Positions 43,084 to 52,487 of a DNA stretch of 64,000 nucleotides are shown here, piece by piece (within the stretch, counting starts at the first letter, position 1; the number at the start of each line of letters is the position of its first letter). Source of the stretch: Thalassotalea_B piscium_A (GTDB taxonomy: Bacteria > Pseudomonadota > Gammaproteobacteria > Enterobacterales > Alteromonadaceae); the NCBI GenBank assembly GCA_049347715.1, contig CP186339.1:3224001-3288000 (forward strand), given 5' to 3'. The position numbers and the translations under genes are program-made. The notes under the pieces are model-generated. The model was not told the DNA's origin and made no database searches. It was given only the letters and a program-made list of their open reading frames with translations.

Positions 43084-43269
43084 TATTTTTTCCTAATGAA
43101 TTCATTTCATTCTATTTTAGCAAAAGCCAAGGCGGATACCTATGCTATTTTTTCCTCTTTTTTAAAAACTCAAACGCGATAAAAGACGATTTGTTGTAAA
43201 CTAAACTTGCAAACTGCCGCCAAAGACCATATTTTATTTTTATCAATCGAAACTAAGCCTATTAATACA

Positions 43270-44217
43270 ATGCACCTTTCCAATATTCCAGACAATTATC
43301 TGATCAAACTCGATAACGTTTCTGCTATTTCCTTAGCTGGTGAAGAACAAGTAAAATACTTACAAGGGCAAGTCACATGTGACGTAACAACACTAACCGA
43401 AGATACCTTACTTCATGGTGCACATTGTAATGCTAAAGGAAAAGTATTTAGCTGTTTCAGGTTGATTGAAAAAAATCAACAATTACTCTTAATACAACCT
43501 AAAGCGACTATTTCTGCATCGCTTGCTGAATTAAAAAAATTTGGTGTTTTTGCTAAAGTAGAAATTACTACTACGGAGCAATTAAGTTATTACGCCATAG
43601 TCGCAGAGCATGCAACAGCGTTATTATCAAAACACTTTAGTCAAATGCCTGATAGCATCACTCCTGTCGTTCATAACCATTCAACGACTTTAGTTTATAT
43701 TGCTGGTGAGATAACACGTTATTTACTTATTGACCAAGAAGAAAATTTAGCCCCTCTTTTAACTGAGCTTGCTTTGCCTGTAATGGATGATCAAATGTGG
43801 GTTTACCATGAAATTTGTCAAGGTTTTCCATGTTTATCAAGTGAACATATTGATCAATACGTACCTCAAATGCTAAATATGCAAGCAATTCATGGTATTA
43901 GTTTCACAAAAGGTTGTTACTTAGGCCAAGAAACTGTTGCGCGTATGCAATATTTAGGTAAAAATAAAAGAGCAATGTTCTCACTACGAGGACAAGCCCC
44001 ACACAATGTGTCATCAAGTGACATTATTGAAATGCAATTAGGTGAAAACTGGCGAAAAGCAGGTGAAGTTATCGCCTGCTACCAAGATGAAGAATCTGTT
44101 TATGTGCAAGTTGTACTTGCCAGTGATATTGATCCACAAACCCAATTTAGAGTTAAAGAACAAGCACACTCTTCTTTAACGATAATGCCTTTACCCTACT
44201 CTTTAACTCCCGAATAA
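43270..44217 (+). CDS. ygfZ: Folate-binding YgfZ protein
   Basis: Folate-dependent protein related to GcvT, required for certain Fe-S enzymes such as MiaB. 315 residues from ATG 43270; a longer TTG frame from 43207 adds 21 non-conserved residues and is not favoured. Hallmark KGCYLGQETVARMQYLGK near residue 220, including the catalytically important Cys, and GQVTCDVTTL near the N-terminus. Divergent from sdhE-ygfX; slyD follows after 15 bases. Confidence 0.95.
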   Translation: MHLSNIPDNYLIKLDNVSAISLAGEEQVKYLQGQVTCDVTTLTEDTLLHGAHCNAKGKVFSCFRLIEKNQQLLLIQPKATISASLAELKKFGVFAKVEITTTEQLSYYAIVAEHATALLSKHFSQMPDSITPVVHNHSTTLVYIAGEITRYLLIDQEENLAPLLTELALPVMDDQMWVYHEICQGFPCLSSEHIDQYVPQMLNMQAIHGISFTKGCYLGQETVARMQYLGKNKRAMFSLRGQAPHNVSSSDIIEMQLGENWRKAGEVIACYQDEESVYVQVVLASDIDPQTQFRVKEQAHSSLTIMPLPYSLTPE

Positions 44218-44232
44218 AACTTAGGAATTATT

Positions 44233-44721
44233 ATGAAAATAGCCCCGAATAAAGTTGTCGTATTACATTATGCCGTATCAGACAGCGAAGGCACACTAAT
44301 TGACAGCTCTTATGATCATGAACCATTAGCTATTATTTATGGCACTGGTTTTTTGATCCCTGGGCTTGAAGAGGCATTAATTGATCATAAAGTTGGCGAT
44401 AAGTTTGAAGTATCGGTCGATGCTGACAAAGCCTATGGCGAACGTCATGATGGTTACGTACAAACAGTTCCTAAAGCTATGTTTGAAAGCATTGAAGACT
44501 TAGAAGTAGGCTCACAACTTCGTGCAACTACTGATGAAGGCGAACAAACCGTTATCGTTATTAATGTTACCGATGATGAAATTACTGTTGATGGTAATCA
44601 TCCTTTAGCGGGTATTGATTTAAAATTTGATGTAGAAATACTTGAAATAAGAGATGCTACTAAAGATGAACTTACCCATGGGCATGTTCATAGTGAAGGT
44701 GGCTGTGGCCATCAACACTAA
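44233..44721 (+). CDS. slyD: FKBP-type peptidyl-prolyl isomerase SlyD
   Basis: Cytosolic prolyl isomerase and chaperone with metal binding. 162 residues. FKBP part (VVVLHYAVSDSEGTLIDSS, YGTGFLIPGLEEALIDHKVG), insert-in-flap domain (about 70-120) and a short His-rich tail (GHVHSEGGCGHQH) with fewer metal ligands than E. coli SlyD. The ribosome site TAGGA is 9 bases ahead. Probably co-transcribed with ygfZ; a terminator at 44744-44788 follows. Confidence 0.92.
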   Translation: MKIAPNKVVVLHYAVSDSEGTLIDSSYDHEPLAIIYGTGFLIPGLEEALIDHKVGDKFEVSVDADKAYGERHDGYVQTVPKAMFESIEDLEVGSQLRATTDEGEQTVIVINVTDDEITVDGNHPLAGIDLKFDVEILEIRDATKDELTHGHVHSEGGCGHQH

Positions 44722-44743
44722 CGTTAATGGCTAAATAATAAAC

Positions 44744-44788
44744 AATAGCTAAAGTAGACTTGTTAAAAGCCTAATTTAGCTATTTTTT
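44744..44788 (+). terminator. Terminator of slyD overlapping the recQ-like 3' end
   Basis: AATAGCTAAA (44744-44753) pairs over ten bases with TTTAGCTATT (44775-44784), followed by TTTT. The right arm lies inside the last codons of the convergent RecQ-family gene (stop at 44763), so the coding tail doubles as a terminator arm. Confidence 0.6.
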
Positions 44789-46703
44789 CATAGACTTGAT
44801 TAAAAGGCATTTGTTCACATAGAGCAAAACCTGACAGCTGTTGGACTTTTTGTCTAGCAAACATTGGGGCAGTGATCCCCGTCAAAAATCGACAATAATT
44901 CACTCGGCTCAATTGGGCCTTCGTTTTTCCTGCTAACTTAGTTTTTAATTCTTCAAGTGCACTAACGAGTATGTCATCACTTGGCCACGGCGGTAATTGA
45001 TCTACGGCTAAGGTGATCGGTTCTCCATGACAAACCGAGCAATGTCCACATTGTGTGGGTGCGTGTACATCACCAAAATATCGCGCTAATCCATAAGTTA
45101 AACACTGTGAACTTTGTAAGAAGCTGATAAGTCGATGAATACGAGCTATTTCACTTTGCTCTTTATCTTTAAAATAAGTAAATAGTTGTTTTGCTAGGTT
45201 TTCATTGGCTAAAGCGGGTAAATTCACTTGAAAAACTTCTGTCGATTTTTTAACTTCTAGTGTAATCAGTCCTTGCTCAGACAAGTATTCTAACGCTACT
45301 ACAACACGGGCGCGATCACTTTGATATTCTTGCATGAGTCGTTCAAAGTCAGGTTCAGCCCAAATCTTTTTTTTATGACTAGCGGCAAAAACAGCTTTCA
45401 AAAAAGTTTGTCTTTCACCGCTAAAGCGCTCAATGATTTCCTTTTCACTCAGATTAAATTTATATTTAAAATCAGCGAAATAAGTAAATAATGGTTTAAC
45501 TACTTTGAGTAATTCTAACTGTACCAATAAGGTTTTTAGCGGTAATTGTCTAATATTACTTTCCGTTGACAGTGACAAGCCTTGCAGTTGCCACTGTTGG
45601 TTTTGCTGCTCATGTTTAATGGTCTCTAAAACATGTTCAATGCCTGACATTTCTGGCGTATCACCGAAAATAAAATTTTCTAATGTATTAAGTCCTGCTG
45701 TTGCAGCAAAAGTTATACACCGAGATGGCATACCATCACGCCCTGCTCGTCCAATTTCTTGACTATAGTTTTCAATAGACTTAGGTAAATCATAATGAAT
45801 AACGGTACGAACATTATTTTTATCTATTCCCATGCCAAAGGCGATGGTTGCCACAATAATGTCTACCTGCCCTTCCATAAACTCTGTTTGAATTTGAGCC
45901 CTTAATTCACTGTCTAAGCCGGCATGGTAAGCCTTAGCATTTAAACCTTGTTGCTTTAAGATCTCAGCAATATCATATGCGGTTTGCTGTAACGTGACAT
46001 AAACAATGGCTGAACCGGTATATTTTGATAACAATTCAACGAGTAAAGAATCTTTATCAGACTGAGCAACAGAAAGTATTGATAAGTGTAAGTTAGCCCG
46101 ATAAAAACCCGTTTGAACTATGTGTGAGTCATTGATTGCAAACTTCCTCGCCATATCCTGCTTTACTTTAGGCGTAGCAGTTGCCGTCAGCAATAAAACT
46201 AAAGGGATATTTAATGTTTTTTGGTAATAAGGAAGTTTTAAATAATCAGGGCGAAAATTATGCCCCCATTCTGAAATACAATGTGCTTCATCAATCACAA
46301 GTAAAGAAACAGGAATTGATGCAATCAATTGGCGAAAACGCTCATTCTTAAAACGTTCTACCGAGACCATTAGCACTTTTATAGCGCCGGATTTAACACT
46401 GTTCACCACTTGCTGATGTTCTTTTGCATTCAGGCTTGAATCAATACTCGCAGCCGAAATACCTTTACTATGCAAAAATTCAAGTTGATCTTTCATTAAT
46501 GCAAGTAGAGGTGATACCACAAGGGTTAAGTGAGGAAGATGCAAAGCAGCTAGCTGATAACATAAGGATTTACCTGATCCTGTAGGAAAAATAGCGAGGC
46601 TTGAATCACCATTAAGTAACTGACAAATAGTTTGCTCTTGCCCCTCCCTAAACTGAGAAAATCCAAAAGTAGTTGCTAATGTTTGATGTATTGCTTGTTT
46701 CAC
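44763..46703 (-). CDS. RecQ-family ATP-dependent DNA helicase
   Basis: 3'-5' DNA helicase of the RecQ family. 646 residues. Motifs: FGFSQFREGQEQTICQLL, FPTGSGKSLCYQL (Walker A), VIDEAHCISEWGHNF (DEAH), LLTATATPKVKQD, ATIAFGMGIDKNNVR and QEIGRAGRDG. The zinc cysteines follow (CLTYGLARYF, CGHCSVC). No HRDC domain is visible; the C-terminus (LSRVNYCRFLTGITAPMFAR) matches a RecQ variant frequent in Alteromonadales, so it may be a second RecQ in addition to the standard one. Monocistronic. Confidence 0.9.
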   Translation of the reverse strand: MKQAIHQTLATTFGFSQFREGQEQTICQLLNGDSSLAIFPTGSGKSLCYQLAALHLPHLTLVVSPLLALMKDQLEFLHSKGISAASIDSSLNAKEHQQVVNSVKSGAIKVLMVSVERFKNERFRQLIASIPVSLLVIDEAHCISEWGHNFRPDYLKLPYYQKTLNIPLVLLLTATATPKVKQDMARKFAINDSHIVQTGFYRANLHLSILSVAQSDKDSLLVELLSKYTGSAIVYVTLQQTAYDIAEILKQQGLNAKAYHAGLDSELRAQIQTEFMEGQVDIIVATIAFGMGIDKNNVRTVIHYDLPKSIENYSQEIGRAGRDGMPSRCITFAATAGLNTLENFIFGDTPEMSGIEHVLETIKHEQQNQQWQLQGLSLSTESNIRQLPLKTLLVQLELLKVVKPLFTYFADFKYKFNLSEKEIIERFSGERQTFLKAVFAASHKKKIWAEPDFERLMQEYQSDRARVVVALEYLSEQGLITLEVKKSTEVFQVNLPALANENLAKQLFTYFKDKEQSEIARIHRLISFLQSSQCLTYGLARYFGDVHAPTQCGHCSVCHGEPITLAVDQLPPWPSDDILVSALEELKTKLAGKTKAQLSRVNYCRFLTGITAPMFARQKVQQLSGFALCEQMPFNQVYEKIAKLGF

Positions 46704-46724
46704 ACATTCCTCAGAAAATTAATT

Positions 46725-46759
46725 AAGGCTTATCCCCTGGTACAAAAGGGATAAACCTT
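46725..46759 (-). terminator. Hairpin between S9 peptidase and RecQ-like genes
   Basis: AAGGCTTATCCC (46725-46736) and GGGATAAACCTT (46748-46759) pair over 12 bases with one A-C mismatch. On the minus strand AATTAATTTT follows, a moderate T-rich trailer, so it probably ends the S9 peptidase mRNA (stop 46818). It lies just upstream of the recQ-like start. Confidence 0.55.
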
Positions 46760-46817
46760 TTTAAGTACTTACTGATAGAGTGAGTACAGACTTACAGAAT
46801 TAAAATAGCAATAAAAA

Positions 46818-48776
46818 CTACTTTAAATATTTTTCTAAAAATGATTCTGTCAATTTCATTGCTTGTTTAAGATTTCCAGCATCATTGAGATGATGTGTTC
46901 CATAATCAAACAATTCAAACGTAACATTTTTATGCTTTCTCTTTAATTCGTTATACATATTTTCAGATTGCATATAACTTACTCGTGTATCCACACGCCC
47001 ATGAATGAGTAATACCGGAGCTTTAAATAATTCAGCATGATATAACGGCGATAATTTTTTTTGTTCTCTAGAATCAGTACTTACTGCATTTTCGCTATAA
47101 TTATCATTGCCAAAAGTATTCCAATGGGTGATTTGTGCTCCTAAGTCTGAAATACCTGCAATACTCACAATACACTTAAATTTATCAGGCGTTTGAAAAC
47201 CAGCAACAAGTGCTGCATATCCACCATAACTTGCGCCAACAACACATGCTTTTTTAGTATTTGCTAGTTTTTTGTTTTCAACCCAATCTAATGCATCCAG
47301 AAGATCTGTCTGCATTTTTTTACCCCATTGTAAATAACCAGCGGTTTGATAAGAATTACCATAACCTGTTGAGCCTCTGAAGTTCACTTGTAAGACAGCA
47401 TATCCTCGATTAGCAAACATTTGTACAAAGGTATTAAAATATTGACTGTCTCTTGCGAATGGACCGCCATGTGGAAATAATACTACAGGAGGATTTTGAA
47501 CATTATTTGGAAGTGTTAAATAACCATGAAGTTTCATTCCATCTCGAGCAGTAAAATCAAAAGGCTGAACATTCGATAATGTCACTTTTTTAAGGCTAGG
47601 GTATTGACCATACCAAGGTGATAACTTTTTCTTTTCTAGATCAAATAAATAGTAAGTAATTGGTTTTTTATCGCTTACAGTAGAAATAATATAATGATTT
47701 TTAGCTCTATCCCAATCCCATAAATAAGCTTGTAAACCTTTTTTTAAGAATACGTTACTAATTTCTCGTGACAATGATTGACTGTTCTTATCAAAATATT
47801 CTTTTTGAGTAAAACCGTTATTATAAGTAAACCCAATAACATTTCTTTCTTTACCTTCTAAACGAGTAATCGCACCTGAAACATCAAATCCATTTGGCGC
47901 TTCACCTAATAGTTTAGCAAATTTATTTTCATTGATATCAAACTGCCATAGTCTCTTTTGTGCTGTAGTATTTACTTCGTCAACATGATCACTTAAAACA
48001 ATAATGGTATTGTTTTTTGGATTATACATAATTGGTTGAAAGGTCTCAGTTTTATAGTCTTCATACGTTTTAGCCAACTGCCAATCTGAGTCCGAATCTT
48101 TTCGGGTATAAATATAATTAATGTCTGTATTTGGGTCATTATCAAGCCCTCTTGCCATTAAAATATCACCCGACGGCGTTACTATCCAATCGACAATTCG
48201 CTTACTATTAGGTAGGTACTTTTCAAAGTCGCCATTAGTCACATTCACTTTAAAAACAGAGCTATAGTTATTATCTCTAGGGTCATTCATCGTGACTAGC
48301 ACGTGGTCTGGATCACCCTCCAACAAACTTAATAAGGATGGACTGGCAAAATAAAACTCAAGTGGCGGCTGATTTTTTTTAGCTTTCTTTCGAATTTCAA
48401 AAACATCTTTTCCATCAATGCTTGCTGAATAAATATGCGTTGTTCTAACCCGTAAGTTTCTAATTCTAAAAGGTTGACTTACTGTCACTAAAATTCGTTC
48501 ATCATTCGCCCAATCAATATCATCAATTCGATATTTTTCAGCGCCTAATTGTAAGAGAACTTTTAAATTAGTCGCGTTATTGTAGTCAACAATTGCAACT
48601 TGAGTAAGTTCACCTTGATTTAATATAACTGCAATATTTTTACCATCCGGAGAAACCATGGGTGTCGCTACCATTGGCAATTGACTAAATGATTCTAACG
48701 GGACAACTGCATCTTTAGCAGAAACAAAGGGAGTGATAAGTAATAAAACTAAAGTGAGTACTACACATCTAAACAT
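46818..48776 (-). CDS. Exported S9-family (prolyl oligopeptidase) peptidase
   Basis: Serine peptidase of the S9 family, likely periplasmic or secreted and cleaving oligopeptides. 652 residues with a signal peptide (MFRCVVLTLVLLLITPFVSA). An N-terminal beta-propeller (VATPMVSPDGKNIAVILNQ, IDDIDWANDERILVTVSQ) precedes the alpha/beta hydrolase domain from about residue 390: FPHGGPFARD, GASYGGYAAL with Ser516, IHGRVDTRV with Asp596, and GTHHLN with His628. It appears monocistronic with a 358-base upstream gap. Substrate unknown. Confidence 0.92.
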   Translation of the reverse strand: MFRCVVLTLVLLLITPFVSAKDAVVPLESFSQLPMVATPMVSPDGKNIAVILNQGELTQVAIVDYNNATNLKVLLQLGAEKYRIDDIDWANDERILVTVSQPFRIRNLRVRTTHIYSASIDGKDVFEIRKKAKKNQPPLEFYFASPSLLSLLEGDPDHVLVTMNDPRDNNYSSVFKVNVTNGDFEKYLPNSKRIVDWIVTPSGDILMARGLDNDPNTDINYIYTRKDSDSDWQLAKTYEDYKTETFQPIMYNPKNNTIIVLSDHVDEVNTTAQKRLWQFDINENKFAKLLGEAPNGFDVSGAITRLEGKERNVIGFTYNNGFTQKEYFDKNSQSLSREISNVFLKKGLQAYLWDWDRAKNHYIISTVSDKKPITYYLFDLEKKKLSPWYGQYPSLKKVTLSNVQPFDFTARDGMKLHGYLTLPNNVQNPPVVLFPHGGPFARDSQYFNTFVQMFANRGYAVLQVNFRGSTGYGNSYQTAGYLQWGKKMQTDLLDALDWVENKKLANTKKACVVGASYGGYAALVAGFQTPDKFKCIVSIAGISDLGAQITHWNTFGNDNYSENAVSTDSREQKKLSPLYHAELFKAPVLLIHGRVDTRVSYMQSENMYNELKRKHKNVTFELFDYGTHHLNDAGNLKQAMKLTESFLEKYLK

Positions 48777-49134
48777 ATAATTTATTCCTTGAAATTAATT
48801 TTTATTTAGTACTAATTGAAGAAGCAAAAAAAGAGTTTTTAAGAGATGAACTTAAAATTGAAAGTTAATGCAACTGAATTAAACTGGTTAAATAGTTATT
48901 AAAGTCTAATTTAAACAGAGAGATAAACCAACTAAAAAATAAAATTCACTATAAACCAGACTCGTTCCAACGAGTCATTTGCTCAAATAAGGCTTTACTG
49001 TTGACCTACATACCTTAGATTTTGCAGTAATCTATCGTTTACAAAATAAAACCCCAACGTTAAAGAGCGTTGGGGTTTTTATTAATGAAAAAGAAAATCA
49101 CTTTAAGTTAAATTATTAAACGAATAAAAAGTTA
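48777..49134. other. Intergenic region between S9 peptidase and guaA
   Basis: 358 bases. It contains a perfect 18-base inverted repeat GACTCGTT CC AACGAGTC (48959-48976) of unknown role and the guaA terminator (49048-49079). The left part (48777-48955) is AT-rich and should carry the peptidase promoter. No ORF is supported. Confidence 0.5.
49048..49079 (-). terminator. Intrinsic terminator after guaA
   Basis: AAAACCCCAACG (49048-49059) pairs perfectly over 12 bases with CGTTGGGGTTTT (49068-49079), loop of 8. Minus-strand trailer TTTTATTTTG ends the guaA mRNA (stop 49135). It is symmetrical and could also stop plus-strand transcription. Confidence 0.85.
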
Positions 49135-50712
49135 TTATTCCCATTCGATAGTTGCAGGTGGTTTACCCGAAATATCGTAGACAACACGTGAAATACCATC
49201 AATTTCATTAATAATACGATTAGAAACTAATCCTAAGAAATCATATGGTAAATGTGCCCAATGGGCTGTCATAAAATCAATTGTTTCAACAGCACGTAGG
49301 CTGACAACCCAATCATACTTTCTTCCATCACCCATGACACCAACAGAACGTACAGGTAGGAAGACAGTGAAAGCCTGGCTGACTTTGTTATATAAATCAT
49401 GCTTATGCAATTCTTCAATAAAAATGTGATCAGCACGACGTAATAAGTCAGCGTACTCTTTTTTCACTTCACCTAAAATACGTACGCCAAGTCCGGGTCC
49501 AGGAAAGGGATGGCGATATAACATGTCATAAGGTAAGCCAAGCTCTAAACCAATTTTACGGACTTCATCTTTAAATAACTCACGTAACGGTTCAACTAAC
49601 CCAAGTTTCATATGCTCAGGCAAACCACCTACATTATGATGAGATTTTATTACGTGGGCTTTACCTGTTGCAGAAGCTGCTGATTCAATCACGTCAGGAT
49701 AAATAGTGCCTTGCGCCAACCATTTTGCATTAACTAGTTTACTTGCTTCTTCATCGAAAATTTCAACGAAAACATTACCAATAATTTTACGTTTTTTCTC
49801 AGGATCATTTTCATCCGCTAACCGGTCTAAGAAACGATCTTCCGCATTGATGTGAATAATGTTCAAACCAAAATGGTCACCAAACATATCCATGACTTGT
49901 TGACCTTCATTTAGACGTAACAGTCCATTATCAACAAAAACACAGGTTAATTTATCACCAATAGCGCGATGTAAAAGCATGGCAACTACCGAGGAATCTA
50001 CACCGCCAGACAAGCCAAGTACGACTTCGTCATCACCCACTTGCGCTTTCATTTTTGCAATCGCATCTTCAATAATTGATGTTGAAGTCCACAATTTTTC
50101 ACAACGACAAATATCAACAACAAAATGCTCTAAAATACGCATACCTTGCTTGGTATGTGTGACTTCAGGATGAAATTGTACACCGTAGAAGTTTCTTTCT
50201 TCATTTGCCATTGCGGCATACTTACAACTTGGTGTTTGTGCAATGCTGACAAAACCTTCAGGGATAGCTGACACTTTATCGCCATGACTCATCCAAACAT
50301 CTAATAGTGCATTACCTTGTTCATTAACACTATCTTCGATAGCATTAAATAGTGCTGATTTAACAATAACTTCTACCGCAGCATAACCAAATTCTTTATG
50401 GTCAGAACTTTGTACGGCTCCGCCAAGTTGTTCTGCCATAGTTTGCATACCGTAACAAACACCTAACACAGGAATTCCTGCGTTAAAAACATATTCAGGT
50501 GCTCGTGGTGAGTTATGCTCAGTGACACTCTCAGGACCACCCGCTAAAATGATACCGCTTGGATTAAACCCTTTAATTTGTTCTTCAGTTACATCCCACG
50601 CCCATAGTTCACAATAAACACCGATTTCACGTACTCTACGAGCAATCAGTTGTGTATATTGAGAACCAAAATCTAATATTAAAATTCGTGAGTCATGAAT
50701 ATCTTTACTCAT
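49135..50712 (-). CDS. guaA: GMP synthase (glutamine-hydrolysing) GuaA
   Basis: Converts XMP to GMP using glutamine and ATP. 525 residues, equal to E. coli. Glutaminase domain with Cys in GVCYGMQTMAEQLGG and the His/Glu pair in VQFHPEVTHT; ATP-pyrophosphatase loop LSGGVDSSVVAMLL; C-terminal dimerisation domain ending KPPATIEWE. Follows guaB after 147 bases containing a hairpin, so the guaBA pair may be one unit with attenuation or two units. Confidence 0.98.
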   Translation of the reverse strand: MSKDIHDSRILILDFGSQYTQLIARRVREIGVYCELWAWDVTEEQIKGFNPSGIILAGGPESVTEHNSPRAPEYVFNAGIPVLGVCYGMQTMAEQLGGAVQSSDHKEFGYAAVEVIVKSALFNAIEDSVNEQGNALLDVWMSHGDKVSAIPEGFVSIAQTPSCKYAAMANEERNFYGVQFHPEVTHTKQGMRILEHFVVDICRCEKLWTSTSIIEDAIAKMKAQVGDDEVVLGLSGGVDSSVVAMLLHRAIGDKLTCVFVDNGLLRLNEGQQVMDMFGDHFGLNIIHINAEDRFLDRLADENDPEKKRKIIGNVFVEIFDEEASKLVNAKWLAQGTIYPDVIESAASATGKAHVIKSHHNVGGLPEHMKLGLVEPLRELFKDEVRKIGLELGLPYDMLYRHPFPGPGLGVRILGEVKKEYADLLRRADHIFIEELHKHDLYNKVSQAFTVFLPVRSVGVMGDGRKYDWVVSLRAVETIDFMTAHWAHLPYDFLGLVSNRIINEIDGISRVVYDISGKPPATIEWE

Positions 50713-50748
50713 TATTAACCCTTAACGTTGTCTGCCTAATAACTAAAA

Positions 50749-50783
50749 CAGGTTGAGCTTTTAACTAAATAAAACTCAACCTG
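50749..50783 (-). terminator. Hairpin between guaB and guaA
   Basis: CAGGTTGAG (50749-50757) pairs perfectly with CTCAACCTG (50775-50783) around a 17-base loop. On the minus strand TTTTAGTTATT follows, so it could terminate part of guaB transcription and lower guaA expression, or protect the guaB 3' end. The loop is long, so strength is uncertain. Confidence 0.5.
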
Positions 50784-50859
50784 CTATTTTTCATAATGAG
50801 GGCGTACCCTACTATCTATAAATTAAGATTATTCACATGCGTTAACCTTAACATTCGCG

Positions 50860-52332
50860 TTAGCCCATACGATAATTAGGCGCTTCTTTTGTGATAGTAA
50901 CATCATGAACATGTGATTCACCCATACCTGCGGCGGTAATTTTCATAAATTGAGGCTTGGTACGCATAGTTTCTATGTCTTTACTACCCGTTAACCCCAT
51001 AGAAGACCGTAAGCCCCCCATTTGCTGATGTATAATGGTAGCAACAGGGCCTTTATAAGCGACTCGTCCTTCAATACCTTCAGGTACTAATTTATCAGCT
51101 TCGCCATCCGTTTTTTGGAAATAACGATCGCTTGAACCTTCTTTTTGATTCATTGCTCCAATAGACCCCATACCACGATATGACTTGTAATAACGACCTT
51201 GATATAGTTCTACTTCACCTGGTGCTTCTTCTGTACCCGCAAACATTGACCCAACCATCACACAATGTGCGCCAGCGACTAGTGCTTTAGCAATATCTCC
51301 GGAAAAACGAATACCACCATCAGCGATAACAGGAATCCCCGTACCTTTCAATGCATCTACCGCATTTGAAATAGCAGTTAACTGAGGAACACCAACCCCT
51401 GTGACTATTCGAGTAGTACAAATTGAACCTGGGCCAATACCAACTTTAACTGCATCAACACCAACATCAGCTAGCGCTTTTGCACCAGCACCAGTGGCAA
51501 CATTACCTGCAATAATTTGTAAGTCTGGATATTTGGCTCGTGTTTCAGCAACACGATCAATCACCCCTTGCGAATGACCATGAGAAGTATCAATTAATAA
51601 CACATCAACTCCCGCCTCAACTAACGCATCTATGCGTTCGTCTGTACCTGCACCGACACCAACAGCAGCACCAACGCGTAAACGGCCTAACTCATCTTTA
51701 CATGCATTAGGTTTACTTTCCGCTTTTTGATAATCTTTTACGGTAATGAGTCCAGTTAATTTGAAAGCATCATCAACCATCAATATTTTTTCAATACGAT
51801 GACCATGCATTAAGCTTAAAATTTCTTCTCGCTTAGCACCTTCTTTAACTGTCACTAACTTATCTTTGGTTGTCATTAGTGCTGAAACAGGCTTAGTTAA
51901 GTCAGTTTCAAAACGGAGATCTCGTCCTGTGATAATACCCACTAAGTTATTAGTGTCATCGACAACAGGAAATCCAGAAAAGCCAAGTTCATCGGCCTGT
52001 TCCATAACAGATTGAATACTCGCATCAGGGTTGACTGTAACAGCATCAGAAACAATACCACTTTCATACTTTTTAACTTGTGATACATTTCTAGCTTGTT
52101 CAGCAATAGTCATATTTTTATGAATAAAACCTAAGCCGCCTTCTTGCGCTAAGGTAATAGCAAGACGAGCTTCTGTTACTGTATCCATAGATGCAGAAAC
52201 CATTGGAACATTTAAATTGATTTTACGGGTTAATTTAGTTTTTAAATCAGCCGTGTGGGGTAATACCTCTGAATGAGCAGGTACTAAAAGAACATCGTCA
52301 AACGTTAGTGCTTCTTGGGCAATTCGTAGCAT
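50860..52332 (-). CDS. guaB: Inosine-5'-monophosphate dehydrogenase GuaB
   Basis: NAD-dependent oxidation of IMP to XMP, the rate-limiting step of GMP synthesis. 490 residues. TIM barrel interrupted by a CBS pair (about 95-205: GFSGFPVVDDTNNLVGIITG, IEKILMVDDAFKLTGLIT). Catalytic loop GIGPGSICTTRIVTGVG with the active-site Cys, and IADGGIRFSGDIAKAL; flap MGSIGAMNQ. The upstream 155 bases separate it from the divergent xseA. Confidence 0.98.
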   Translation of the reverse strand: MLRIAQEALTFDDVLLVPAHSEVLPHTADLKTKLTRKINLNVPMVSASMDTVTEARLAITLAQEGGLGFIHKNMTIAEQARNVSQVKKYESGIVSDAVTVNPDASIQSVMEQADELGFSGFPVVDDTNNLVGIITGRDLRFETDLTKPVSALMTTKDKLVTVKEGAKREEILSLMHGHRIEKILMVDDAFKLTGLITVKDYQKAESKPNACKDELGRLRVGAAVGVGAGTDERIDALVEAGVDVLLIDTSHGHSQGVIDRVAETRAKYPDLQIIAGNVATGAGAKALADVGVDAVKVGIGPGSICTTRIVTGVGVPQLTAISNAVDALKGTGIPVIADGGIRFSGDIAKALVAGAHCVMVGSMFAGTEEAPGEVELYQGRYYKSYRGMGSIGAMNQKEGSSDRYFQKTDGEADKLVPEGIEGRVAYKGPVATIIHQQMGGLRSSMGLTGSKDIETMRTKPQFMKITAAGMGESHVHDVTITKEAPNYRMG

Positions 52333-52487
52333 TGCAACATCTCTCTACAAAAGTGGATTAGGGATGAAATATTGCGGCAGAATTTTAACCGTTTTTACAT
52401 ATTAGGTAAACTTAAATTTCACTATTTCGTGTAAAAACTTATAATATGACGATAATCAGAGCCTCAACAGCAAAAGAGTATGTCTAA

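Noticed and set aside
43207..43269. Longer YgfZ starting at TTG
   Set aside because: The extra 21 residues do not resemble the family N-terminus and there is no ribosome site.
49001..49030. Promoter starting at TTGACC before the guaA terminator
   Set aside because: No acceptable -10 hexamer lies 16-18 bases downstream.
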